Under the pieces are notes generated by a model. The model was not told the origin of the DNA. It worked only from the letters and a program-made list of their open reading frames with translations, and did not search any database. Below are positions 21,275-32,425 of a stretch of 64,000 bases of DNA, in pieces (the stretch's first letter is position 1; each line of letters starts with the position of its first letter). The stretch spans positions 1 through 64,000 of the forward strand of contig JAVXUO010001354.1 in assembly GCA_033065855.1 (NCBI GenBank), in the 5' to 3' direction. This DNA comes from Escallonia rubra. Its lineage: Eukaryota; Streptophyta; Magnoliopsida; Escalloniales; Escalloniaceae. A program made the position numbers and the translations under genes.

Positions 21275-21456
21275 ATCACCGATTTGTCCTCTGTGAAAGA
21301 ATTGCATGACAAGTAAGTTATTTTCATATTTCCATTTCTTATTTAAATAACTGGAGAAGTTTGCATCTTGTGTTTTAGACCAAGTTTAATTCGGCATTAA
21401 TGTTTGCATATTCAAGACTATGGTTGAGCTTGGAATAGAAAGTTCTATCATTTCAA

Positions 21457-22391
21457 GTGAGTTGCCATCTCAAGCAGTTTGGTTTTAACATAAAGAATTA
21501 GAAGCTCCACTGCTGATTCTAAATTTCTATTTCTTTTGAAAATCTGTTTGTGCGAAAATATGTGAGTGTGCATGCGTGCAGTGGCGGAGTGAGGATATTT
21601 TCTCAAAGGTGGGCACCAAAATCTCAATCTGAAATTAACAATCTCACTTGCAGCAATTGCAAAATTCTACCAGTTTCAAATTGTAAGTTCCAAAACCCAC
21701 TTGTCACATTTAAATTGATATAAAAAAAGGAAAGGTTCCGAAAAGTAGAAGATTCGAGAATCAATTACTAGATCTTACCTTGCTTTCACTGACTACCGTG
21801 ACCATTACTATTATTAGTGTCATCGTCGAGAAATTGACCCATCGACTGCGGTCCGTGAACGCCGCCGGTGAGCCTGTGAATCACCTTTACGGCCATGCCT
21901 AAGCACCTGAGGTTGTGATCTTTGGGCTTTGGGTACCGTGACTCATAAGCCCCTGACCTACTGAAGGTGGATTAACCAGTGGAGGCACTGATGTTGGCCG
22001 TTGAGGGCGTTTCGCCATGAGGTAAGGGCGGTGGGCAATGAGGGAACTGAGGAGGAGGTGGTGTTGTTCTTTCCACGTATGTGCCTTTAAGGCTTTGAAA
22101 GCATTGATGCTTTGAAAACTGTAGAGTGTGAGAATAGAAATCATTTTTTGTGTTGACTTTATGCGTAGACTAAGTCTTTATTTATTTTTTTGGTTTATTT
22201 GTGTAAGTTCAGCATTTTAAATGAGTAAAAAGAATTTTTTTTGAACCATCTTTGAAACTTTTAGGTACATTAACATGTAAAATGACAAAAAATACATCTC
22301 CTTTAAGCATTTTTAAAATTTTTAGGAGGACACTTTTACGATTGGATATAAAAGATAGAGGTAACAACACATATGGTGCCTAAACTTTTCT
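21457..22391. other. Spacer with TE debris
   Basis: GCAGTGGCGGAGTGAGGATTT-like words at 21577 resemble the CAGTGGCGGA termini of some plant hAT elements, but no partner end was found. The minus-strand frame at 22144-21899 has no recognisable domain. GGTGCCTAAACTTTT just before 22392 may be the outermost part of the following MULE end. Confidence 0.35.
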
Positions 22392-22557
22392 CCGTTCTCA
22401 CGTGTAGTCCCTATATTTTAGAAATGGTAAGATCAGTCCCTATACTTTTTAAATTTACCCATTGAAGTCCTTTTCCACACGGCCGTCTGTTTTCAGCCGT
22501 TAATGTGACTTTTGGCGGGGGTATTTTCGTCCCTTCCCCTCGGTTTCCCTCCAAAAT
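22392..22557 (+). repeat. Left terminal inverted repeat of the MULE
   Basis: Begins CCGTTCTCACGTGTAGTCCC and ends GGTTTCCCTCCAAAAT. Compared with the inverted right end there are only scattered substitutions and small indels. Confidence 0.85.
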
Positions 22558-22638
22558 AAAAGTTGCTTATCTCTTTCCCGCTCAAGTTCACCGAGAAATA
22601 ATTCCACACTCGTTGACCAACAACCCATCCCCTGGAAG

Positions 22639-23071
22639 ATGCCAGCTTATGGCCATAGCTGCAGATATATGCAAGCTTAATGCCTTTGTGGAGTGAGTGC
22701 AAAGTTGCGCACTTCATGGACATACCTCAATCCAAGAAGGAGGTTTTATGTTTGCGAGATCATTGGGGTAAACTTATGTTTTGATATTCTTTCTTTTTTT
22801 CTTAATGAGTTGATTTTTTTTTTCATTTTGTAACTTTAAAGCTGCGTTAACTGTAATGCACACCAACTGTTTGTAGAATGGCTCATGAGGATATTTTGAG
22901 TGGTATGATCCCCATATGTGTCGTAGATCATGTCAACTGATTCCTGGGCTCTTGCGAAAGATTAAACACATGGATGCTCAGATTACAAGGCGCAATCAAA
23001 GGGAAAAAAAGCTTTGGATGGCCCTGTTCTTGTCATATCTGATGGCACTGGTGTGTTGGTGTCTAAAGTAG
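22639..23071 (+). pseudogene. GRF-type zinc finger protein gene, broken, inside the MULE
   Basis: Two exon-like pieces, 22639-22767 and 22877-23071, join in phase 0 across a GT-AG intron. Piece one reads CLCG ... LRTSWTYLNPRRRFYVC, and piece two reads GYFEWYDPHMCRRSC then LIPGLLRKIK, ending in a hydrophobic tail (ALFLSYLMALVCWCL). This is the small plant GRF zinc finger plus C-terminal membrane segment architecture. GRF fingers bind nucleic acid; the job of these TE-linked copies is not established. Two in-frame stops break it: TAA at 22678-22680 and TGA at 22886-22888, the latter where the finger needs a Cys codon. It starts about 80 bp inside the left terminal repeat and points toward the transposase gene. 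Confidence 0.65.
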
Positions 23072-23591
23072 TGCCTATGTGTGTTCTTGGAGTCTAGTTA
23101 TTGTGTACCCAAATGGAATTGTAAATTATGGACTCCAATTTGTTTTGATGCAAGCAGATGTCCTAATGTTAATGTAATGGACTCCAGTTTGTTTTGATGC
23201 AATGTGCCTGAAATGAGTTATTTTTATGCAATGGGAAGTGCAATGCATGGTTAAATGCAGTACGCACACAAAAGACATAACTCCATGAGCAATGACACTA
23301 TCAAACAACATAAAATGCACCACCTGTATTACCATTAACAAGCTACCAATTTATTACGTCAAAAAACTCAATTTGTTTTAAAAGTTCCAATCAAGCTCAT
23401 GATTACCAATCAAGCTACCAATTCATTACATAAAGACACAACACAGAAGATAAAAGTTCTAATCACACTCAACTACCAACATAACCAGGTACATAAACAT
23501 GTAGCAGGGCCTCAATTCCTAAACACATATCCATCAATTCCTATGATTCCTCTTCTTGGTAGGGGTAGTAGCCTGACTTTTTGTAAGAACC

Positions 23592-24170
23592 CTAGTGGGA
23601 GTGGCAAACTTGACTTCTTGTCACCACCCTAGTAGCTGTAGGAGAGTGAGTAGTAGCAAGAACACTGGCAGTAGGAGGCTTGGATGGATTAGTAGCCTTG
23701 CTTCTTGTCACTTCCCTAGCAGGATGAGAGCTATCAAGAACACATATTCTGGAACTAGCAAACTTGGCTGGAGTTGCAGCCTTGCTTCTTGTTACTACCC
23801 TAGTAAGAGAAGAACTATCAAGAACATTGGCACTGGAACTTGCACATTTGGCTAGAGTTACAGCCTGGCTTCTTGTCACTACCCTAGCAGGAGTAGTAAG
23901 AGGTGTAAGAGTTGTAGGAGTAACAACAACAAGAACACTGACACTGATAGACTTGGATGGAGTAGCATCTTGGCACCTTGCAGCCACATCCACCACTGCA
24001 TTTGCTTTTTTCCTCTCAAGTATGCCCTTCCTCAATGCTGTAGATTCTTGGCCAGTCACTTTTACAACCATCTCTTCACTGTGTTGTTCTTGAGCAGCCA
24101 CATCATTTGTATTTACTTGATCATTTCTTGCTCCCATCTTCTGTGCTCTTGTTGCTCTTGCATTTTTCAT
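23592..24170 (-). pseudogene. Probable distal exon(s) of the MULE transposase transcript, repeat-rich
   Basis: A 192-codon minus-strand frame downstream of the transposase body, separated from it by the LINE. It is Ser/Thr/Ala-rich and contains about four degenerate copies of a unit built on RVVTRS(Q/K)A.TPAK..SS...LDSS. No catalytic domain is seen. It lies where the C-terminal tail of the transposase would be, with an AG acceptor (ACATAG|AAG) just before its start. Assignment to the transposase is inference; it could be a separate small gene. Confidence 0.4.
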
Positions 24171-24648
24171 CTTCTATGTAATCAAGTTCTTTGTTCTTTC
24201 ACTACCATCCACATTCATACTACTTGGGCTTTGATTTGTATTAACCTGTTTAAAGATGCCAAAATATACAGCTTTGAAGGTGTATACTGCTTTAAAGGCT
24301 GCCAGAAGCAGAGAGGGATAAGAAGTGCTCACGGCAAAAGAGTATAGCATCCTAACGTCGGAATACTCTCCACACTTCCAACTGCTCATCATCCCTAACA
24401 CCAACTCCCCGTCTCACCTTGCAAGTCTGGTTTTCTTTCTCTGTTTCCACTTCTTGGAAACCCATCTGCTGTATGTCCTTATCCTATAATCTTTTCAACC
24501 GCTGACCCAAAACACTCCTCATTACTCCCCTCTTTTCTCTCCTTTGGACCGAATCAATTCCACGGGACCACACCTCACTCACAACAACTCCAACTACTTC
24601 TCAACATTCACTGCTTCCACCATCTTTATTCCCTACCTTTCTCAGTCC

Positions 24649-25512
24649 ATGGATGATCCTTTACCCCACGATGGGAACATCACCAAAGAAATGTTCCTGA
24701 ATATGCGCTCTGCTCTTATTCCTTTAGATGAACAAATGGTTCGAAATACACGTGCAAGCATAGGCAAAACTCTACTTGGAAAATTCCTTGACTCCCGTAC
24801 CTTTTTCGAAAAACAGATTCAACGAAAAGTGTCTTCTTGCTGGAATCTCCAAGGTCCAGTTGTGGTCACTAAAACCCCATTCATGTTTCTCTTTAACTTC
24901 TCAGAATTCTCTGATGCCAACTTGATTTTGACGAATGGACCCTGGAATATATTTGGTGCTTTGCTTCTACTGAAACCTTGGTACCCACATGTTATTTACT
25001 TCTCGGTCACCTTCTAATTTGTGGACTTATGGGTGCGGGTGAGCAACATCCCGAGCAACTGCTACCACTTCTATCTGGCCGAAATGGTAGGCATGGCGGT
25101 GGGAACTCTCCTTGAAATAGATTGGTCTGCCCAAAGACAGAAAAACCGCGACTACTTCCGTATCAAAGTCCGACTGCTACCCGATGCGCCGCTTCTACCT
25201 GGTGTTTTTATTGACCTTCTTGACAATCATGGTGTTCAATTACTTCGTTGCACATATGAAAGAGTCTTTCGTAACTGTCACCGCTGTGGCCGCATTGGTC
25301 ATGCTAATGGCAATTGCAATGTCTCCTTACCGGAAATTACCGAAATGCTGGATCGCAGAAATGCCTACAACCAAGGACCCAACCATTTTCCAAACTTCTT
25401 TCTCAACAATCACCCAATGTTCGATGTCCCCCTACGTGCTTATCCCAATTCTGATTGGAATCGCACATCTAGAATCCATATCTACAGAGACCCCAAATGG
25501 CCTCCATTTTAA
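24649..25512 (+). pseudogene. LINE ORF1, N-terminal part (DUF4283-like domain and CCHC zinc knuckle)
   Basis: From the ATG at 24649 the frame reads a DUF4283-type domain (SSCWNLQGPVVVTKTPFMFL, then NGPWNIFGALLLLKPW). It is interrupted by one TAA at 25015-25017 and continues in the same frame with DLWVRVSNIPSNCY. The knuckle CHRCGRIGHANGNC (C-x2-C-x4-H-x4-C) follows at about 25279-25320. LINE ORF1 proteins bind element RNA and assist reverse transcription. Frames upstream of 24649 begin only at TTG. The ORF1 tail (25513-26914) continues in other frames. Confidence 0.8.
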
Positions 25513-27835
25513 CCATCATTACGATGCCTTTTCACCTAATCCCACCATGGCTGATAGCGATGACAACGAAGCTTTTCATACACCACAATCATCTTTTAAT
25601 TCCAGCTCAGACGAGAACCAGGAAGATGACCTCCCACTGAACCATGAAGTACACAATCCGTTTGGCTTGGATGCCCTTGAAGAAAATATTGGTGACCTGA
25701 ACCTGCAAAATATAAACCAAATTCATGACCCACCTATAAACCCATTAGACAATCTGGAACATCAGAGAGAGCTTAACTGTAATTTCAACAGCAATTTGGA
25801 CGATAGTAGCGATTAAGAAGACCAATTCAATCACTTACCTCCTATTGCAGATCTGTTGGTTGAAATTGCTAATCTCGATGCTGCACAACCCATGTAGATA
25901 GACAATGAAATGGCACTGGAAAACGAAGAGGAGATTAACCACTTGCCAATGGTCGCCGAAATCGTCCAGGACGAATTTGCACCTGAAGAAATCATATGGT
26001 CGGAAGAACTCACTGAAGTCGCACCGCCGGACGTTGAATAGGAGGACACAGACTCCACTGCATCACTGAAGGATGACGTCGGCATGTTGCTTAACCACGC
26101 GCCTACGACGATCATTACCAATCATGACACAATCCCTGAACTTGATCTTACTCTCTCTCCTACGCTGTTTTTGAACGTGTCACTCGATCCACAAGTGAGC
26201 ACGTCGCTTTTGCCAACAACGAATCTGCCAAATCCTATCTCTCATGAAATCCCAAATCTTCCTCTATCTCATCTAGATTTGTATACTCCAATTGCATCTA
26301 CACCTAAATCTAGAAGTTTTGAGGTGGGATCCACCTCCCTATGCACTGAATTGCAGACAATAGTTGATGCCACTGTTGTGACCACAAAAGCTACGGACTG
26401 GCCGAAATCTGTTTCACCGATGGGCCAGGCCCAACCATCCTGCAACTGGGCCAACTTCATGCTTAACCTTTCCGAAATTGGGCTGGAAATGCTACTACAC
26501 CCCATTAACAAATCTTTTTCCCACCCAATCTTTGCAGGACAAAACCCATCCTTTACTAAACCTTTTTTAACCCAATCTGCCTTAGAGTCCACCTTCTCTC
26601 TTAACATCACCAAGACCGACCAACCTTTAACCACAAGCATACCTGAAGCCAGTAACCATGACTACAATGCGCCTGGCAATAGCACACCTAATGACCACTC
26701 TCTTTCACTCACAAATGTTTCGCTTGGTAATGGCATTGCAATTATACCCTCCTTTATATCTTCTCTACCTAATGAACCCAACAACCCACAAACAAAATCT
26801 TTTGAACTTTCCCCCCAGGACCTCCACCGCATCCATCAAGATCTGGTACTGTACATACCACAAAGGACTAAAGTAACAGAGCTCCATCTCCAAGTGATAT
26901 CTTACCAACAGTAGGGAACTCCAATACCGGTCATGACCAGAGGCATATCTTTTCTTCTGAAATAGACCGTCAACTAAATGGAACAAGATTTTCGGTACCG
27001 GACTTTGATTCTAACAGTGAAGATGAACAACTGCAAGTGTCGCAAGGTATTGATCTGACTATGAACAAATAACTGTATGACAAATACGAGAATTCTTCAC
27101 AAGCAAACAACCCCACCACTGGTTTCAAGAGGGATTTCTACGACACGGGCAATACAACGGTGAACCCATCAAGCTCCAAGCGTCTAAAATTGCCGTGCAT
27201 CGATCCTGTAGCTAACCCACCAGACTCGCCAGGTGCTCTTCCCTTTCACCACCTTTACAATATAGCATATCACATACTACTTTGCTCGTTTATCTATGAC
27301 CTCCAACATATGGTTTATTTTTTGATGCGCATTGAGTCTTATTATAAATTGTTGTCTATATCAAGAACCTGTAAAAAAAAAGGGATAGACTAGGTAGGTT
27401 TATCTGTGGGAGGAAGTCTTTTTTTACCCTGAGCCTTGACCCGATCGATCGAGATCCTCCCCATCGTAAATCTGATCATCATCATCCCAAACGACAATGC
27501 ATAAAAAATCAAACATTTGCTCAAATTTGTTACCTGGCTCTATCTGTGGGGAATAAGTGGCATGTAAACTTTTATTCCTTCGTTAAACGGCGTAAACTAT
27601 ATAGCACAAGATCTGCTTGTGGTTTCGACTCTCCAACACTACTACCTCCCTGGTTCAACAAGGAAATAATGAAAATCGTTATGGTGACTGGTACTCCTTT
27701 CTTTGGAATGAACAAAAATGGAAAACAGAACCTGGGATTTCGGGATAACTTCTTCTCTGTAGCATCCTTATGTGATTACTTCAGTCGAACACGACGGGTT
27801 TCGGGTATTGCCCCCTTGCAATCCCTTAACCTCCA
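25513..27835 (+). pseudogene. LINE ORF1 C-terminal region and inter-ORF spacer
   Basis: An acidic, Asn/Pro/Ser-rich coding stretch continues ORF1 in shifted frames: 25545-25816 (MADSDDNEAFHTPQSSFNSS and on) and 26084-26914 (Pro/Ser/Leu-rich). Stops near 25896, 26038 and 27070 show decay. Low-order tails are usual for plant L1 ORF1. From about 27300 to 27835 there is little coding signal. Confidence 0.55.
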
Positions 27836-29053
27836 ATGAAGGTTATCAGCTGGAACTGTAGAGGGTTAGGTCAAGCCCTCACGGTTCAGACAATCTTCAA
27901 TTTAACTCGAATACACAAACCGTTTTGTGTATTCCTTCAAGAAACTAAACTTCTTTATACTCAAGTTTCGACTTTTTTCTCTCGAATATGTTATTCTTAT
28001 ACTACGGGCACTGACCCTACCGGAGTACTTGGCTCAAAAGGTGGTCTGTGGGTTGGATGGACGGATGATGTTAACGGTTGTGTGCTTCATACGGATAAAC
28101 ATATTATTCTTGTCCAGTTCCAATTCAGATTCGAGCCCCCATGGATATCGGGATTTATTTATGGACAACCAAATCTATCAAAAAGGAAATCTGCGTGGTC
28201 GAGAATATCACGCGTCCTATCATCTCTACGTTATCCTCTTGTTCTATTGGGAGATTTTAATCAAGTATTGGCTCCGTCGGACAAATGTGGTCCCCACTAT
28301 CTCTGCATCCCTGGACATAAGCTATTGGCAGAGTTTCTACAGTTCCACAATCTTTTAGATCTTAAATGGGTGGGACCACCGTTCACCTGGACAAATAATA
28401 GGGATGCACAATCTTGCACCTATGAACAGATTGACAGAGGCTTCGCAGATCCAAGCTGGATTTTGAGCTTTCATAATGCCCATATACAAAATCTTGGAAT
28501 CCAAACCTCTGACCATGCTCTGATCCTCTTAAATCTCAAACCTCTTGATCAATTCCTCCCTCGACCCAAACATTTTGAAGATATGTGGCTTAGACACCCT
28601 GAAGGCAAACAAATAATACAGATCGCCTGGTCTACTTTTATTCCTGGTTCTCCCTTATTCAAAGTTATGAACTGGGGGAAGATCATGATGAGCATCATGT
28701 ATCGCTGGAATAAAGAAAAAATTGGCAACCTTACAATCCAAATCTCAAATGTAAAAGCCCAACTTCTACACTTCCAGTCTCTCCTACCCCATCCGAATGC
28801 GCAATTACTTGAAAAAAATGCCATGAGAACTTTGGACGAACTGTTGGAGCGAGAAGAAATCTTATGGGCTCAAAAGTATCGAATTCGATGGCTCCAACTA
28901 GGTGATCACAATACTAAATTTTTTCACACTGCCACTTTGATATGGAGAAACTCTAACAAGATATCATCCATCAAAGATGAATCGAGTCATCTCTGTGCTA
29001 CCAATTCATCAATCTCAGCCTGTCTGATTAGACACTTCACAAAAATCTTTTGA
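27836..29053 (+). pseudogene. LINE ORF2, apurinic-like endonuclease domain
   Basis: A clear ATG opens MKVISWNCRGLGQ, the standard start of plant L1 ORF2. It continues with QETKL, a GDFNQVLAPSDKCG active-site block and SDHALILL near residue 220-230, all hallmarks of the endonuclease/exonuclease/phosphatase fold that nicks target DNA. About 405 codons are open, then TGA at 29051-29053. The reverse-transcriptase part continues in the same frame after two further stops, so the polyprotein is broken. Confidence 0.85.
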
Positions 29054-31257
29054 CCCCTGCACTAAGAGGATAACACGCCACATATACATCAATCCTTGTC
29101 TACTATTTCAAAAACCCTCATGCCCCATCAATCTGACTGGTTGGCAAGACCCTTCACTGCATCAGAAGTTACAAAGGCCCTCTTCTCCATTCACCCTCTA
29201 AAAGCCCCGGGCCCAGATGACATTCCAGCTATAGTCTACCAACAGTGCTAGTCTTTTTTAGAACGACCAATCATGGCTGCGGTTCTGTCTTTCCTACGAT
29301 CTGGACATCTTTTATCAGAGGTAAATAATTCCTTTCTAGTCCTCATCCCAAAAATTAAACATCCATCCCAACCTGGTGACTACAGGCCAATCTCTCTTTG
29401 CAATACGATCTACAAAGTCATATCCAAAACTTTGGCAAACCGTGTCAAATCTGTCATACACCACCTCATCTCGAAGGAACAATCAGCTTTTATCCAAGGA
29501 AGATTTATTTCGGATAACATCCTCATTGCCCAGGAACTGACAAAAAAGATTCAGAAACATAATGAAGCTAGCAAGATGCTAGGGGCTATTAAAATGGACA
29601 TGAGTAAAGCTTACGATCGAGTGAATTGGACCTTCCTCGAAGCTACCCTCAAGCATATGAATTTTCCCTGCCACCTAATTTGCCTCATCATGACGTGTGT
29701 CTCCTCGGTTTCATATCAAATTCTCATCCATGGATCACCTTCATCGAGAATTCTTCCCACCTGTGGACTAAGACAAGGTGACCCAATATCACCTTATCTT
29801 TTCATCATATGTGCCGAAGCTTTGTCATCCGCGCTTATCCATGCGCAGACCACTGGAATGATCAAAGACATTAAGGCAGGTATTCGCAGCCCACCTGTAA
29901 ACCATCTACTTTTTGCAGATGACACACTGATTTTCACAGAATTCTCAAGCCAATCTGAAGTGCACTTGGCTAATATTTTGTTCACCTACTGTATGGCCTC
30001 TGGTCAACAAATCAATCATAAAAATCATCCATAACGTTAAGCCCCAACACTACTCTGGCAAGGTCCATTCAGATAACCCGACAGATGGGAATCACTGCAT
30101 CTACATGCTTTGGGAAGTATCTGGGAGGATCTCTGGATATTATCACCCATCGGAAATAATTTTTCTGCCTCCTTGTAGAAAATATTTGACAACGGTGTGC
30201 GGGGTGGAAAGGAATCTTACTCAATAAAGCTAGTAGAGCCACCCTCATCAAATCAACTTTATCGACCCTACCTCAGTATCAAATGCAGGTATTTCTTTTT
30301 CCACGTTATGTGTGCAAGCTAATCAATTCCATAATGCGACAATTTTGGTGGTCGGGTAACGACAACGGGCGGAGTATCTATTGGATTAGCTGGAGACATC
30401 TCTGTGCACCAAAGGCAATGGGAGGATTGAGTTTCTGCGATACCCACCTACTCAACAAAGCTTTGCTTGCTAAAACAAGCTGGCGAATAATGAATGACCC
30501 TGACAGCTTTCTGACAAAAGTCCTCTTGGGGGAATATTGTGTCCGTAACCCTTTCTCTAACTGCCCAATAAAAGGTAATTTTTCTTGGGTTGGCAAAGCA
30601 TTTTGGCTGGTAAACAAGTTCTATCTCTCGGACTCAGATGGCAAGTTGGGACTGGATCGAATATCTCTATCTGGAACGATCACTGGATCCCGAATATTGA
30701 CAATTTCCTTGCCGATGAAGTGAATCATCTGTCAAATAGGGTGGACCTTCCGGTGAGGGTTTATGATCTGATTGATCGAAACAAGTGGGATGAGGATCTT
30801 TTCTTATCTCTCTTACCACAACATCTGTAAATAAGATCCTTGCCATACACGTCTCAAACCACCCTTTAGCTGACCAACTGGTTTGGAAGGCAACAAGCTC
30901 TGGCACCTATTCGGTGGCTTCAGCATACAAGTTGCTTTACCATAACTTTGCTTCTGACCAGCGTCTAAATCCGCAACAAAACCTGCCTTCCTCTTGTGAC
31001 GAATCCTTTTGGACCAAATTATGGTCACTTCCCTTGCCTCCTAAAATTATTTATCTTTTTTGGCAAATCTTTGGGACCGGCTACCAATTAAATCAAAACT
31101 CTGCCATCTTAATATTATTAATAACCCTTTAGGTCCCCTTTGCTCTCTCGAACCTGAAACCTTAAATCATTTATTTCTTCGTTGCCCTGGCATCCGTCTC
31201 ATTTGGTTTGGAGGACCGCTTTGTTTAAAAACCGACTTCATGTTCCTCATTCCGTGA
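29054..31257 (+). pseudogene. LINE ORF2, reverse transcriptase and zf-RVT region
   Basis: In the same frame as the endonuclease, stops TAA (29063-29065) and TAG (near 29249) precede an open stretch at 29273-30034. That stretch has the RT motifs PGDYRPISLCN, KMDMSKAYDRVNW, GLRQGDPISPYLF and the catalytic LLFADDTLIF. Frame is then lost; later frames read FWWSGND..., WVGKAFW..., IWNDHWIPN and the zf-RVT-like segment (FWTKLWSLPLPPKI, LNHLFLRCPG). The catalytic Asp pair is intact, but at least three stops and several frameshifts separate the domains. Confidence 0.82.
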
Positions 31258-31515
31258 ATGGCGGATTGCTTGGATAAAAAATACCAAAAAAGCGAACTCC
31301 TCTACCCATAGCTTTGTTCATATAGCTGCTACAATTTGGTGTATATGGTTAGCTAGGAACCATTGCGTTTTTTCTCTCTCTCTTCTCTCAACCCTACAAA
31401 TACAATTCGTGAAATCTATAACCTTACCTCCCTAATCCTCTCATCCTCCCGTATATATCTTCGCCTCAACACCTAATCTCCGGTCAGTTTAAAAGATCAA
31501 CCCACCCTTCCGTTA

Positions 31516-32004
31516 GTGGTTGAACATAATACCCACTTCTGTACAAATCCTTCCTCTAGCCCTATCCGTTTGTTCATGGCTCTCTCATACAATCGTTCTC
31601 TTATGAAATTAGGTCTTGGCATCTTCTGCCTCAATAACAATAACACCAGATGTGGGTCGGCAGCCATATCGGCACGAGCTTCCGACCGCCATTCTGCCCT
31701 TGCTAAAGGAGTATTACTTACAACAAAGTGGGCTCAGTCACACTGTTTAATGCATATCACCGTTTTCACTGACTCTTCATTCCTCCTTTCACAAATTTCG
31801 GATGCTGAAGAAATTAGAGCTACTGTGGGCACTATTTTGTACGACTTTTGCCATGTTGTTATTGACTTCCACTATCACAGTATGACCAGGGCATCACCGA
31901 TGGAGCTCAAAGAGGCTAGATCGTTAGCAACCTTTGCCTGTCAAGCCAGGATTGACGTACACCAAGACTGGCTACACGACTCTTTGTTGCAACATGATCT
32001 ATGA
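31516..32004 (+). pseudogene. LINE ORF2, C-terminal RNase H domain
   Basis: The frame contains EIRATVGT..., FTDSSFLLSQISD and SMTRASPMELKEARSLATFA, matching the plant L1 RNase H (RVT_3) fold, although the start of the domain is altered. An additional RNase H at the ORF2 C-terminus marks the plant-specific L1 lineage. The 3' UTR runs from 32005 to the A tail at 32164-32170. Confidence 0.65.
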
Positions 32005-32425
32005 CATCTGCACTAAGACAACACTTTTTTGTTTTTTGTGATGGTGTTGTACTCTATGTTACTGTTTTATCGTTTTGTTTTACTATGACCATGATATCTC
32101 ATGGAGTCTTCCTTTTGTAATCCGCTGTTGTGGCGATCTTTAATGCTATTTTCATCTTTTATCAAAAAAAAAGATGCCAAAATACATGGGAAGTTACCAT
32201 ACTGTAAACAAATTGGACAGGGTAATATTCATTGACCTAAGAAAAACAAACTCAGAGATAAATGCCGAGTTCTTCCTGCATGCCTTTGACCTGCATCAAC
32301 ATCTATTTGAAAGGCAGTTGCATCACCCACAGTTGTTTTAGCCACATAAGTTGTTGTTTCATTTTTCCTGACTATTTACAGATGCCAAAATACATGTGAA
32401 GTTAACATATTGCATTGCTGTTGCA

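Larger units (their letters stand above)
19848..21456 (+). pseudogene. Aspartate kinase gene fragment, broken
   Basis: Three exon-like pieces match plant monofunctional aspartate kinase in order. Piece one (19848-19993) reads LTCVMKFGGSLVAS with MREVADLILSFPEERLVIVL and GKTTNMLL, the N-terminal kinase motif. Piece two (20105-20161 plus 21283-21312) reads AGEKAV, then FTNVRDI and SSVKELHD, ending in a good donor (AA|GTAAGT). Piece three (about 21415-21456) reads K.MVELGIESSIIS. Aspartate kinase phosphorylates aspartate at the entry to lysine/threonine/methionine synthesis in plastids. The copy is dead: piece two carries an apparent 4-bp insertion near 20122-20132 that shifts frame and gives a stop, a hAT element splits it, the donor of piece one is lost, and the rest of the enzyme is absent. 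It may be a TE-captured or relic copy. Confidence 0.75.
24267..32169 (+). mobile_element. Plant L1-type LINE, about 7.9 kb, inserted in the MULE
   Basis: The element has ORF1 (DUF4283-like domain and CCHC knuckle), ORF2 (endonuclease, reverse transcriptase, zf-RVT-like, RNase H) and a short A tail. The 15-bp target AAAGATGCCAAAATA occurs just before it (24252-24266) and just after (32170-32184), a target-site duplication typical of target-primed reverse transcription. The 5' end looks full length. Several stops and frameshifts in both ORFs make it inactive. Confidence 0.88.

Noticed and set aside
25184-25540. Start of the frame at 25184-25816 as a membrane protein
   Set aside because: Its first part is an out-of-frame reading of the LINE ORF1 zinc-knuckle region; only the part after about 25545 is plausible ORF1 tail.
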